From an uncultured Clostridia bacterium (GTDB lineage Bacteria; Bacillota; Clostridia; Oscillospirales; Acutalibacteraceae): a stretch of 64,000 bases of DNA. Of this stretch, positions 8,624 through 16,987 are shown one piece after another. The DNA lies in contig CAMVEX010000012.1 of the NCBI GenBank assembly GCA_947166625.1, positions 1-64,000 on the forward strand, in the 5' to 3' direction. The translations under genes and the position numbers were made by a program. Within the stretch, counting starts at the first letter, position 1. Each line of letters begins with the position of its first letter. The notes beneath the pieces were generated by a model. The model made no database searches and had not been told where the DNA came from. It saw only the letters and a program-made list of their open reading frames with translations.

Positions 8624-9609
8624 ATTATAAAAAAGAATTTGTATGCCAAAAGATGCCGACCCTGAACTGCCACGCTTCAACGGTTTTGCCGCTTGATAAC
8701 GGAGACACTCTTGCTGCCTGGTTCGGCGGCACAAAAGAGGGAAACGACGATGTGAATATCTGGTATTCACTCAGGCACTCCGGCGAATTCTCAGAGCCGA
8801 AAGAAATAAGCGTATCAAAGGATCTCCCCCATTGGAATCCGGTATTGTTTCAAAAAAGCGAAAACGAGATAATTCTGTTTTTTAAGGTCGGCAAAAAAAT
8901 ACCGAAATGGAAAACATATTATTGCATTTCATCAGACGGCGGCAAAACTTTCGGCGAGCCGAAAGAGCTTGTGATCGCAGATAACAGCGGAGGCAGAGGT
9001 CCGGTCAAGAATAAATGCATAAGGCTTTCAAACGGCAGAGTTCTGGCGCCCGCTTCAACGGAAAATCACGGCTGGCGATGCTTTGTCGATATATCCGACG
9101 ACAACTGTGAAAGCTGGAAAAAAGGAAAATATATCAAAACGGAATCCGCATTCGCACCTTTTAACAAAGGAAACGGATACTGCTCAAACAAGACGGCGAT
9201 GATACAGCCGACGCTTTGGGAAAGCGGAGACGGTAAAGTGAGCATGCTCACAAGGACATCGTCGGGTAAGATTTACAGAAGCGACAGTGAAGATTACGCA
9301 GAGACCTGGTGCAGGGCATACCCCACCGCTCTGCCTAATAACAACAGCGGTATCGACGCAGTCGCCGCGCCCGGCGGAAAGCTCTTTTTGGTATATAACC
9401 CCGTTGGAGATAACTGGGGCGAGCGCTCGCCGCTTGTGCTCGCAGAATCAGACGACAACGGTAAAACCTTCAGAGAGATCCTCACACTTGAAGAGGAGAA
9501 AAAAGACAGCGAATTCTCTTACCCCGCAATAACATACAAAGACGGAAAGCTTTATATAACCTACACCTGGGAAAGGCTTAATATAGTTTACGCCGAGGTC
9601 GAGATATGA
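8620..9609 (+). CDS. Sialidase-like BNR-repeat beta-propeller protein
   Basis: A 329-aa six-bladed-propeller protein of the predicted-neuraminidase group (COG4692-like, BNR/Asp-box). The opening LNCHASTVLPLDNGDTLAAW followed by FGGTKEGNDDVNIW is typical of this group, and Asp boxes appear as SSDGGKTF and SDDNGKTF with a degenerate SDDNCESW. It lacks a signal peptide and any carbohydrate-binding module. Family members include GH33-type exo-sialidases and enzymes of other specificity, so sialic acid as substrate is inferred. It is the last gene of the GH92 operon, consistent with trimming of N- or O-glycan antennae, and its 3' end abuts a large inverted-repeat element. Confidence 0.8.
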   Translation: MNYKKEFVCQKMPTLNCHASTVLPLDNGDTLAAWFGGTKEGNDDVNIWYSLRHSGEFSEPKEISVSKDLPHWNPVLFQKSENEIILFFKVGKKIPKWKTYYCISSDGGKTFGEPKELVIADNSGGRGPVKNKCIRLSNGRVLAPASTENHGWRCFVDISDDNCESWKKGKYIKTESAFAPFNKGNGYCSNKTAMIQPTLWESGDGKVSMLTRTSSGKIYRSDSEDYAETWCRAYPTALPNNNSGIDAVAAPGGKLFLVYNPVGDNWGERSPLVLAESDDNGKTFREILTLEEEKKDSEFSYPAITYKDGKLYITYTWERLNIVYAEVEI

Positions 9610-9611
9610 AA

Positions 9612-9922
9612 AACGGAGTCGCCCGAAGGGCGGGTATTCATAAAACAGTAATGCCTCAAAAAGCGATCTTTGCACATCTTGTGCAGGCATTCCTCCTCGA
9701 AATACAGCAAGTATTCCTCGTCGTCAAGGCCTGCAAATCTGCACAAATCTCATCTTTTTGAGGTGCAAAGCAGTTTTCTCGTGAAAAATAAGCCGCAGAA
9801 CAAGGAAGGCTTGCGAAAGCATACTTTGTGTATGGTAAGCAAATCTGACGATGTTCCGCGGCTTTAGTTTTCCGTGAAAACCAATACTGTTTTACGAATA
9901 CCCGCCCAAAGACGGCTCCGTT
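9612..9922. repeat. 311-nt palindromic element with nested hairpins
   Basis: A long imperfect palindrome filling the space between two convergent genes. The outer arms are 9612-9650 and 9885-9922; both carry GGGCGGGTATTC(A/G)TAAAACAGTA in inverted orientation. Inside, 9655-9688 pairs extensively with 9729-9762 (shared ends CTCAAAAAG and TGCAGGC), with a smaller hairpin at its tip, and a second internal stem pairs AAGCCGC-GAACA near 9793-9803 with its complement near 9852-9864. No convincing reading frame is present. A solo, diverged copy of the left arm lies at 58281-58318, also just after a plus-strand stop codon. It could be a miniature mobile element, a structured RNA, or a bidirectional terminator. 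Confidence 0.75.
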
Positions 9923-9925
9923 AAT

Positions 9926-12139
9926 TTAAGATTTTCTTAAAGAATACTCCGCAAACATCACTCCCATGATCGGTTCGGAAAATTTAAGCTTCGCCCTGCC
10001 GCCGGGTATCAGTTTTTTAGGGACATGATATGAGGCGCAGACAAATCCAGGTTTACAGTATTTTGACGTATAATCCTCATCGATTTCTCCGAATTGAGAG
10101 CCGAGGTAAATATCCTCTCCGTTTACGGAAATACGGTGTGAAACTACGGCGGGATCGGTTTTGTCAAGATAAGTAATCCTCAGCACATAATCGCTTGAAG
10201 GATCAAGCCCGTCAACGGTATGCTCATACACAAAATTATCAAAGATATTGAATAGAGCGGTCGGAAGGGTGCCGTCATTTATATCGGGGCGGTCGCCCGT
10301 GAAATTGAAATAGGGCTCGCCCTCCTGCTTTTCTTTAACTGTATCGAGAGCGACGGAAAAATAATATTCACCCTTCCCGACGGTATTCCTGCAAAAATAA
10401 TCAAGAAGCCGGCGGGCATCGGCGCAGTTTTGCGCCTTATGGATAAGCCATTCTTTATCTGTTACGGGAAGGTCGATCGTATCAAGCACGGCTCCCCTCT
10501 CGGGATTATCGGCATAATAATGCTCAACATCGCTCTGATAACCGATAAGCTCAAACAGAGACGCCGCAAGCTTATCAATTTCGGCTCTGAGTTTTCTGCA
10601 ATCATCCGGCAAACGGGTATTGAGGATTTTGACAGCCCCTCTTAAATCATCGAGAAGAAGGCGCTCTTTCGCCTGCGAGATCAAGGATAAATCAAAGATA
10701 AGTCTGCTTTTAATATAATAATCACAACAAGCTCTGAAATAAAGCATCAGAAAACGCCAGTTGCAATTTAACGAATCGAATGAACGGGAAAGCGCAAGGC
10801 ATAATTCATAGGCATAATCAATGCTTTCATTATTTTCGGGGGCTCCCTGCCAGTTTTTTTCAAGCGCGAAAACAAGGTGGGAGATATTATCTGTATCGGT
10901 GCCGAAGAAAAACGCCCTCGCGTAGTCAGCGACCGCTTCTTCGGCGGAAATATCGGGATCGTATTCGAGGGCGGACCAGAGGAATTTATTCACATCATCC
11001 GTAACGCCCTCGGAATAACTGACAGAGCCGACAAAATAACGCTCCGTCTCCTTAAACAGTCTGAGGTATTCAAGCGGTCTGGGATTTGCGCACTCCCTGC
11101 CAAGGCAAGTACAAAGCGCGTAATTCCAATCATTTTTATCATAATGAACTGGATATTCGCACCTGACATTGTGGGTGATATCGGGATAAAAGCGAAGCGG
11201 GAAAAGCTCCGACAGCTCATCATAAAGCCTCTCAACGGGCATAGCGTGATTGGGGCCGTAAATGACACCGTCGATACCGCGCGGGTCTTTTTTGATTTCG
11301 GAAACAAATCTTTCGCCCCAGCCTTCAAACTGATGAGGCGCCTGAGCGGAAACATAAAGGCGGGCATTGGAATGAGCGCTCTTAAGCGAGGGAGAAATTG
11401 CCCGGCATCTCGATAATAATTCGTGAGCATCAAGATCGCCGGGATCACCGCCCGGGATGAAAAGATAATCGAGCCTTGATAATTTTGAATATAATTCTTT
11501 TCTTTTTTCGGCGGCGGACCGATCCGTTTCGCCGTTATAATTCGGATGCCAGAGAGATATATCGAGATCGAGCCTGTCAAGAGCATCGGCACTTTTTATC
11601 AAAAACTCTCCGCCGTCATATTTCATAAGTGGATTTTTTGAGGAATGCTCGGGGTCAAACGGGATATGCTCAATGGTATTGACCCCGAAATACATTAAAT
11701 CGAGGTAATATCTCTCGTAATCATCATAAGACCAGGCGTCATAAGTATTCGGAGTGGTCCTGTATCCGAGCTGATGACCTCTGATCTTTTTGTATGGCGA
11801 ATAAGAGCCTCTGATATCACATACGAGGCGCAGACCGTTATCGGTTTTTTCGCATTTTCGCAGGAATCTGCCGACGCAGTAAAGAGCGCCTCTTATGCCG
11901 CCGGAAATGAATCTGAGCCCATCGCCGAAAGATTCGATTTTATATTCGTCACGGCCGAAAGAGGGATCGGTTTCAAATATTATATCTGCATCGTTTTCGG
12001 ATGACGAAATAAAGGCGATATTGCAAACGCGCTTATTCAATTCCATACAGAAATGCTCCGCTGCATGATCTGACGGCGGAGCGCTGCTGAAAATTGCCAC
12101 TCTATCGAAATTCAAAAAATCCTGATACAAAGCAATCAA
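9926..12139 (-). CDS. Putative glycoside hydrolase with GH20b/GH67N-like N-terminus
   Basis: A 737-aa cytoplasmic protein I cannot assign to a named family. Residues 1-110 look like the alpha/beta domain that precedes the barrel in GH20 and GH67 enzymes (pattern ADIIFETD then GGIRGALYCVGRFL). The next ~300 residues fit a (beta/alpha)8 barrel: KIRGHQLGYRTTPNTYDAW, YFGVNTIEHIPFD, LDYLFIPGGDPGD and GVIYGPNHAMP. A helical part and a C-terminal beta-sandwich (from about residue 590) follow. No signal peptide. The start is a TTG at 12139 one base after the upstream stop, with no strong ribosome site, so the true start is uncertain. The neighbours (GH92, GH36-like, GH125) argue for a role in host-glycan breakdown; substrate unknown. 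Confidence 0.6.
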   Translation of the reverse strand: MIALYQDFLNFDRVAIFSSAPPSDHAAEHFCMELNKRVCNIAFISSSENDADIIFETDPSFGRDEYKIESFGDGLRFISGGIRGALYCVGRFLRKCEKTDNGLRLVCDIRGSYSPYKKIRGHQLGYRTTPNTYDAWSYDDYERYYLDLMYFGVNTIEHIPFDPEHSSKNPLMKYDGGEFLIKSADALDRLDLDISLWHPNYNGETDRSAAEKRKELYSKLSRLDYLFIPGGDPGDLDAHELLSRCRAISPSLKSAHSNARLYVSAQAPHQFEGWGERFVSEIKKDPRGIDGVIYGPNHAMPVERLYDELSELFPLRFYPDITHNVRCEYPVHYDKNDWNYALCTCLGRECANPRPLEYLRLFKETERYFVGSVSYSEGVTDDVNKFLWSALEYDPDISAEEAVADYARAFFFGTDTDNISHLVFALEKNWQGAPENNESIDYAYELCLALSRSFDSLNCNWRFLMLYFRACCDYYIKSRLIFDLSLISQAKERLLLDDLRGAVKILNTRLPDDCRKLRAEIDKLAASLFELIGYQSDVEHYYADNPERGAVLDTIDLPVTDKEWLIHKAQNCADARRLLDYFCRNTVGKGEYYFSVALDTVKEKQEGEPYFNFTGDRPDINDGTLPTALFNIFDNFVYEHTVDGLDPSSDYVLRITYLDKTDPAVVSHRISVNGEDIYLGSQFGEIDEDYTSKYCKPGFVCASYHVPKKLIPGGRAKLKFSEPIMGVMFAEYSLRKS

Positions 12140-12140
12140 C

Positions 12141-13628
12141 TCATTTATGATAAAGTTTTTTTGTCTGATAAACGGGCTCGCAGGTGATATTTATACCGAG
12201 CTTTCTGAATACATCGAGATCGACCTGTGAGAGAATGACGGTGGAATGAGCCTCGCTGCCCTTGATCTTATCTATCTGGCTGAGGGCGAGCTTTGCAACG
12301 GGGCTTGTATTCGCGCTCATAGAAAGGGCGATAAGCGTCTCGTCAAGATGAAGCCTCGGATTATGATTTTTAAGTATATTGACCTTGAGCATCTGAATAG
12401 GCTCAATAATGGAGGGAGCGATCATCAGAAGGTCATCGGGAAGCTTTGCGAGAGCCTTGACGGCGTTGAGAAGAGCCGCCGAGGAGGCGCCGAGAAGCTC
12501 GGAGGTCTTGCCGGTAACGATTTTACCGTCGGGAAGCTCGATGGCGACCGCAGGCTGATTATCCGTCGCCTCGCTCTTTTTGAGGGCGACATTAACGACC
12601 GCTCTGTCATCAACGCCTATGCCCGCCTGATGCATAAGCGAAACGATTTTATCTATCGCGGATTGCTCGCCCCTGCCCTGCTTTTTATCGCAGAGGGCGG
12701 CAAAATATCTGCGGATGATCTCATTCTTGGAAGCCTCTTTGCAAACCTCATCGTCACTTATGCAGTAGCCTGCCATATTAACGCCCATATCGGTGGGAGA
12801 TTTGTAAGGGGATTCGCCGTTGATTTTTTCAAAAATGGCATTGAGAACGGGGAAAGCCTCAACATCCCTGTTATAATTGACGGTAGTGACTCCGTAAGCC
12901 TCAAGGTGATAGGGATCTATCATATTGACATCGTTAAGATCTGCGGTAGCCGCTTCATAGGCAAGGTTTACGGGGTGCTTGAGCGGAAGATTCCATATCG
13001 GGAAGGTTTCAAATTTGGCGTAGCCCGCTTTGACTCCCCTCTTATTGTCATGATAAAGCTGTGAGAGGCAGGTCGCGAGCTTGCCGCTGCCGGGCCCGGG
13101 GGCGGTAACGGCGATAAGAGGACGGGTGGTCTCAATATATTCATTTCTGCCGAAGCCTTCGTCGCTGACTATAAGAGGAAGATTATAGGGATAGCCTTCA
13201 ATGGGATAATGAATAAAGACCTTGACGCCGAGAGATTCAAGCTTTTTCTTAAAAGCTATGGCGGACTGCTGGCCGCTGTATTGAGTGAGCACAACGCTGC
13301 CGACATATAAATCGGTGGCGCGGTAGGCGTCTATAAGGCGCAAAACATCGGTATCATAAGTAATGCCGAGGTCTCTGCGGATTTTGTTGCTCTCTATATC
13401 GCCCGCATTGATAGCGATGACAATCTCAACATCCTTGCTGATTTTTTTAAGCATCTGAAGCTTACTGTCGGGGGCGAATCCCGGTAAAACTCTTGACGCG
13501 TGCATATCGTCAAAAAGCTTGCCGCCGAGCTCAAGATAAAGCTTGCCGCCGAATTCGCTAATCCTTTTTGAAATCATCTCAGACTGCCTGGTGATATAGG
13601 CGTCATTATCAAAACCGATCTTATTCAT
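12141..13628 (-). CDS. DUF1846 domain protein
   Basis: A 495-aa protein of the DUF1846 family (PF08903), widespread in Firmicutes but without an established biochemical role. It opens with IGFDNDAYITRQSEMISKR and contains a nucleotide-binding-like loop APGPGSGKLATCLSQLYH around residues 175-192, then YAKFETFPIWNLPLKHPVN and TDMGVNMAGYCI, which are family hallmarks. Length is normal. It is cytoplasmic. It has a good promoter (13692-13664) and GAGGGAG ribosome site, and the putative glycosidase gene follows one base after its stop, so the two probably form one transcript. Confidence 0.9.
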   Translation of the reverse strand: MNKIGFDNDAYITRQSEMISKRISEFGGKLYLELGGKLFDDMHASRVLPGFAPDSKLQMLKKISKDVEIVIAINAGDIESNKIRRDLGITYDTDVLRLIDAYRATDLYVGSVVLTQYSGQQSAIAFKKKLESLGVKVFIHYPIEGYPYNLPLIVSDEGFGRNEYIETTRPLIAVTAPGPGSGKLATCLSQLYHDNKRGVKAGYAKFETFPIWNLPLKHPVNLAYEAATADLNDVNMIDPYHLEAYGVTTVNYNRDVEAFPVLNAIFEKINGESPYKSPTDMGVNMAGYCISDDEVCKEASKNEIIRRYFAALCDKKQGRGEQSAIDKIVSLMHQAGIGVDDRAVVNVALKKSEATDNQPAVAIELPDGKIVTGKTSELLGASSAALLNAVKALAKLPDDLLMIAPSIIEPIQMLKVNILKNHNPRLHLDETLIALSMSANTSPVAKLALSQIDKIKGSEAHSTVILSQVDLDVFRKLGINITCEPVYQTKKLYHK

Positions 13629-13663
13629 TTTGCACCCGCTCCCTCAAAAAAATTACTCTTGAA

Positions 13664-13692
13664 ATTATATAACAATATTCACTTCATTTCAA
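13664..13692 (-). promoter_or_regulatory. Sigma-A promoter of the DUF1846 gene
   Basis: Minus strand TTGAAA (13692-13687), 17 bp, TATAAT (13669-13664), about 36 bp upstream of the ATG at 13628. Divergent from the GH36-like promoter. Confidence 0.65.
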
Positions 13693-13711
13693 GACTTAAC
13701 GGCAAAAAATA

Positions 13712-13740
13712 TTGATATGAACCACAATATATGGTATAAT
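13712..13740 (+). promoter_or_regulatory. Sigma-A promoter of the GH36-like/GH125 pair
   Basis: TTGATA (13712-13717), 17 bp, TATAAT (13735-13740), 22 bp before the ATG at 13763. AAGGATG serves as ribosome site. Confidence 0.7.
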
Positions 13741-13762
13741 TCGGCTCAAAGGATGTGATTAT

Positions 13763-15289
13763 ATGCGGTTCAGATACCCCGATGAATTGATAAGCATTCC
13801 CGGCGGCGATGATTCGGAATTGATATTGGAATATGACGAACACAGATGCTCGGTATATATCAAAGCCGGAAAAAGCCCTGAATTATTTGAACTTATATGG
13901 AAACTGACGCCGGATGAAATAAGGCGGGAGCCCGTCAAGGTTCTCGGGGACGCGTGGGAGAGAAGCTACGGCGACCTTGAATGGAAATCACCCGAAGCCG
14001 AAAGACCTCTGCCCTGGTATTTCGCGGTATCAAACGGGAGCGACAGCCTGCCCGACCGCTCGGGAAGATTCACCGAATGTTTCGGGGTGATGACGCAGCC
14101 GGACGCCTTTTGCTGCTGGAAATATTCCGGAGAAGAAATAAGGCTGCAGATAGATATAAGGAACGGCGGAAAGCCGCTTCACGCAGAAGGGAAAACGATC
14201 CGCGCCGCCGATATAGTATTTGCGGAATACAGAGATGTATCGGCGTTTGAAGCTCTCGGATCATATTGCGCCGAGATCTCCCTCGCTCCGCTTAAAACCG
14301 GCCGGATAATCTACGGCTCAAACAACTGGTATTACGCATACGGTCAGACAGATTTTGAAGAATTCATTAAAGACGCCTCTCAGACCGCCGGTTTTGCAGA
14401 AGGATGCGAAAACAGACCTTTTGCAGTCGTTGACGACGGATGGCAGATAAATTCTACCAACCCTCCCTGGACGAACAATGACAGATTCCCGGAATTGACG
14501 CGTCTGTCAAAAGAGATTAGTTCAAAAGGCGACGAGCCCGGTATATGGGTAAGATTTTTATCCGATGAGCGTTTTGCTCTGGATCTGCCCGATGAGGCAA
14601 GGCGGGGCAAGGATAAAAAATATCTCGACCCGACCCATCCCGCGGTAAAGGAACATATAGTATCAACCGTTAAATTACTTGTTTCAAGCGGTTTTAAGCT
14701 GATAAAGCATGATTTCTCGGCTTGTGACATCCTCGGCGGCTGGGGAAAGGATATGGGCGATTCCGCCGTCTGCTGCGGCGATGGATTTTTTGATAAAAGC
14801 AAAACGACGGCTCAGGTAATCAAAGAATTTTACCGGCTGATCCTCAAAAATGCTGGAGAATGCCTGATACTCGGCTGCAACACCGTGAGCCATCTGAGCG
14901 CGGGCTTGGTCCACGCTTACAGAACGGGTGACGATACAAGCGGAAAAGAATGGGCAAGAACCCTGAAAATGGGAGTAAATACGCTCGCCTTCCGTTTGTG
15001 TCAGAATCATTCATTTTATATCTGTGACGCGGACTGCGTCGGGATAACCGGGCTGATAGATCACAGGCTCAACAGAGAATGGCTGAAGCTCCTCTCGATG
15101 AGCGGCACTTCTCTTTTTGTATCGTGCAAGCCCGATATCCTCAATAATGAAATCTCCGGGGATATCAAGAACGCATTCAAATCCGCCTCACGGCAGGAGG
15201 ATATATGTGAGCCGATCGACTGGATGGAGACAAAAACTCCTTCAAGATATATGATAAACGGAAAAGAAATCAAATTTGAATGGGAGTAA
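13763..15289 (+). CDS. GH36-like alpha-galactosidase
   Basis: A 508-aa retaining glycosidase of the GH27/GH36 clan. The barrel begins at GSNNWYYAYGQTDF, with the substrate-pocket segment FAVVDDGWQINS. KLIKHDFSACD carries the expected nucleophile Asp and YRTGDDTSG the acid/base Asp. The N-terminal beta-domain is shorter than in classical 700-aa GH36 enzymes, placing it in a compact subgroup whose specificity could be alpha-galactose or alpha-GalNAc. No signal peptide. The next gene (GH125) starts 4 bp after its stop, and the ribosome site of GH125 lies in its last codons, so expression is coupled. Confidence 0.82.
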   Translation: MRFRYPDELISIPGGDDSELILEYDEHRCSVYIKAGKSPELFELIWKLTPDEIRREPVKVLGDAWERSYGDLEWKSPEAERPLPWYFAVSNGSDSLPDRSGRFTECFGVMTQPDAFCCWKYSGEEIRLQIDIRNGGKPLHAEGKTIRAADIVFAEYRDVSAFEALGSYCAEISLAPLKTGRIIYGSNNWYYAYGQTDFEEFIKDASQTAGFAEGCENRPFAVVDDGWQINSTNPPWTNNDRFPELTRLSKEISSKGDEPGIWVRFLSDERFALDLPDEARRGKDKKYLDPTHPAVKEHIVSTVKLLVSSGFKLIKHDFSACDILGGWGKDMGDSAVCCGDGFFDKSKTTAQVIKEFYRLILKNAGECLILGCNTVSHLSAGLVHAYRTGDDTSGKEWARTLKMGVNTLAFRLCQNHSFYICDADCVGITGLIDHRLNREWLKLLSMSGTSLFVSCKPDILNNEISGDIKNAFKSASRQEDICEPIDWMETKTPSRYMINGKEIKFEWE

Positions 15290-15293
15290 AAAT

Positions 15294-16574
15294 ATGAAGA
15301 TACCGGAAAGTCTTATCAAAAGGACAAAAAAATACGCCGATAAAATCGGCAAATACAGCCCCAAGCTCTCAGCAATGTATGAAAAATGCTATCTCAGCAC
15401 CATTGAAACCTGCATGGAGCGGCTTGACGACGGCACCGTATTCCTCTGCACCGGAGATATACCCGCAATGTGGCTCAGAGACTCAACAGCACAGGTATCT
15501 CACTATATTCCCGCGGCGGTAAACGACGAAGAAACAGCCGGGATAATCAAAGGAGTAATAGCGAGGCAGAGAGATTATCTGAAGCAGGATCCATACGCCA
15601 ACGCTTTCAAGAAAGAGCCCGATGAAAGACAGATCCACAACGATCTGCCGCCGAATATCCCGATAGTATGGGAGAGAAAATATGAGATAGATTCCCTTTG
15701 TTATCCCATAAGGCTGACATATCTCTATTACAAGGCGACCGGTGACAGAAGCGTTTTGGGAAGCGATTTTATCGAGAGCGCCGAAATCACGGTAAAGCTG
15801 TGGAGAACGGAGCAGCATCACTTTGAAAAATCGCCTTACAGATTCACAAGAAACAACTGCCCCTATCATGATACCATTCACAACAACGGGATGGGAAACG
15901 AGGTTTCATATACCGGGATGACCTGGTCGGGATTCAGGCCGAGCGACGATGCCTGCGTTTACGGGTATCTTGTAGCCTCAAATATGTTTGCCTGCGTTGA
16001 GCTCGGGCATCTGACGGAAATGCTCGAAGACATAAACCATGATAAAGGCTTCATAGATGAATGCAAAGCACTCCGTGACGATATCGAAAAAGGAATAAGA
16101 GAATATTCGATAGTCAAAGACAAAAACGGAAACAGTATTTTTGCTAACGAGGTTGACGGCAGAGGAAACAGTTTCTGCTATGACGACGCCAATGTTCCGT
16201 CTCTTCTCTCCGCCCCTTATCTCGGCTACTGCGAAGCGGATGATGAAATATATCTGAATACGAGAAAGTTTATTCTGAGCAAAGATAACCCCTACTATTA
16301 TACGGGCAAATACGCAAAGGGAGTAGGCAGCCCTCACACGCCGGAGGGTTATGTATGGCATATCGCTCTCTCAATGCAGGGGCTCACAAGCCGCAACCCC
16401 GATGAAATAAGAGAGATATTGAAAATGCTCGAGACCACGGACGCGGGGACCCTGCTGATGCACGAAGGCTTTAACGCGGATGATCCCGAAGAATTCACGA
16501 GGCCATGGTTTACCTGGAGCTGTTCCCTTTTTGCGGAGCTGTGTGAAAAAGCCGTAAATGAAGGAATAATCTGA
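15294..16574 (+). CDS. GH125 exo-alpha-1,6-mannosidase
   Basis: A 426-aa glycoside hydrolase of family 125 (formerly DUF1237), an inverting exo-alpha-1,6-mannosidase acting on N-glycan cores and mannan. Visible hallmarks: GDIPAMWLRDSTAQVSHY, IWERKYEIDSL-type segment (VWERKYEIDSLCYPIRL), TGMTWSGFRPSDDACVYGY whose second Asp region supplies the general acid, and LLMHEGFNADDPEEFTRPWF with the Glu base. Length matches the family. The ATG at 15294 is chosen because GGGAG lies 8 bp upstream; an ATG at 15276 lies inside the previous gene with no ribosome site. No signal peptide. Together with GH92 it would strip alpha-mannose from imported high-mannose glycans. Confidence 0.95.
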   Translation: MKIPESLIKRTKKYADKIGKYSPKLSAMYEKCYLSTIETCMERLDDGTVFLCTGDIPAMWLRDSTAQVSHYIPAAVNDEETAGIIKGVIARQRDYLKQDPYANAFKKEPDERQIHNDLPPNIPIVWERKYEIDSLCYPIRLTYLYYKATGDRSVLGSDFIESAEITVKLWRTEQHHFEKSPYRFTRNNCPYHDTIHNNGMGNEVSYTGMTWSGFRPSDDACVYGYLVASNMFACVELGHLTEMLEDINHDKGFIDECKALRDDIEKGIREYSIVKDKNGNSIFANEVDGRGNSFCYDDANVPSLLSAPYLGYCEADDEIYLNTRKFILSKDNPYYYTGKYAKGVGSPHTPEGYVWHIALSMQGLTSRNPDEIREILKMLETTDAGTLLMHEGFNADDPEEFTRPWFTWSCSLFAELCEKAVNEGII

Positions 16575-16610
16575 TCGGATGTATTTATTTTAAAAAATTA
16601 AAAAAAACAC

Positions 16611-16639
16611 TTGCAAAATGCGAAAGTATGTGATAATAT
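16611..16639 (+). promoter_or_regulatory. Promoter of tRNA-Thr
   Basis: TTGCAA (16611-16616), 17 bp, TAATAT (16634-16639), ending 26 bp before the tRNA 5' end. Confidence 0.6.
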
Positions 16640-16665
16640 AATGTGCGTTCGGAAGAACGCTGTTT

Positions 16666-16741
<76 letters not shown>

Positions 16742-16744
16742 GCG

Positions 16745-16781
16745 CGGGAAGTCTTGTAAATCAAGGCTTCCCGTGTTTTTT
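16745..16781 (+). terminator. Intrinsic terminator of tRNA-Thr
   Basis: Perfectly placed stem CGGGAAGTCTTG (16745-16756) and CAAGGCTTCCCG (16762-16773) with one G-T type mismatch, followed by TGTTTTTT. Confidence 0.9.
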
Positions 16782-16891
16782 ATGACAGCAAGTCATTTTT
16801 CCAAAACCGGATATAAACTTCGTTCAGAATAAATTAAATATTTTAACCGAAACTTGATTCCGAAAAATTTTCAGAGACAAATATAACGGTT

Positions 16892-16930
16892 GAAAGAGAA
16901 AACAGCAGTCTGCTTTTGACAGGCTGCTGT
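16892..16930 (-). terminator. Intrinsic terminator of the thioester adhesin gene
   Basis: On the minus strand ACAGCAGCCTG (16930-16920) pairs with CAGACTGCTGT (16912-16902), followed by TTTCTCTTT. It lies 58 nt past the stop codon of the surface-protein gene. The interval 16782-16891 shows nothing else I can name. Confidence 0.75.
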
Positions 16931-16987
16931 TGTTTATATTTTTCAATTATTTAGCATAAAGATTTATATGAATCTTAATGCGGTATT

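Noticed and set aside
9670-9867. 65-aa open frame inside the palindromic element
   Set aside because: It follows the stem sequences, has no ribosome site, and is better explained by the inverted-repeat structure.
11600-11620. Long plus-strand frames opposite 9926-13628 as real genes
   Set aside because: They are antisense shadows of the glycosidase-like and DUF1846 genes, without ribosome sites or recognisable domains.
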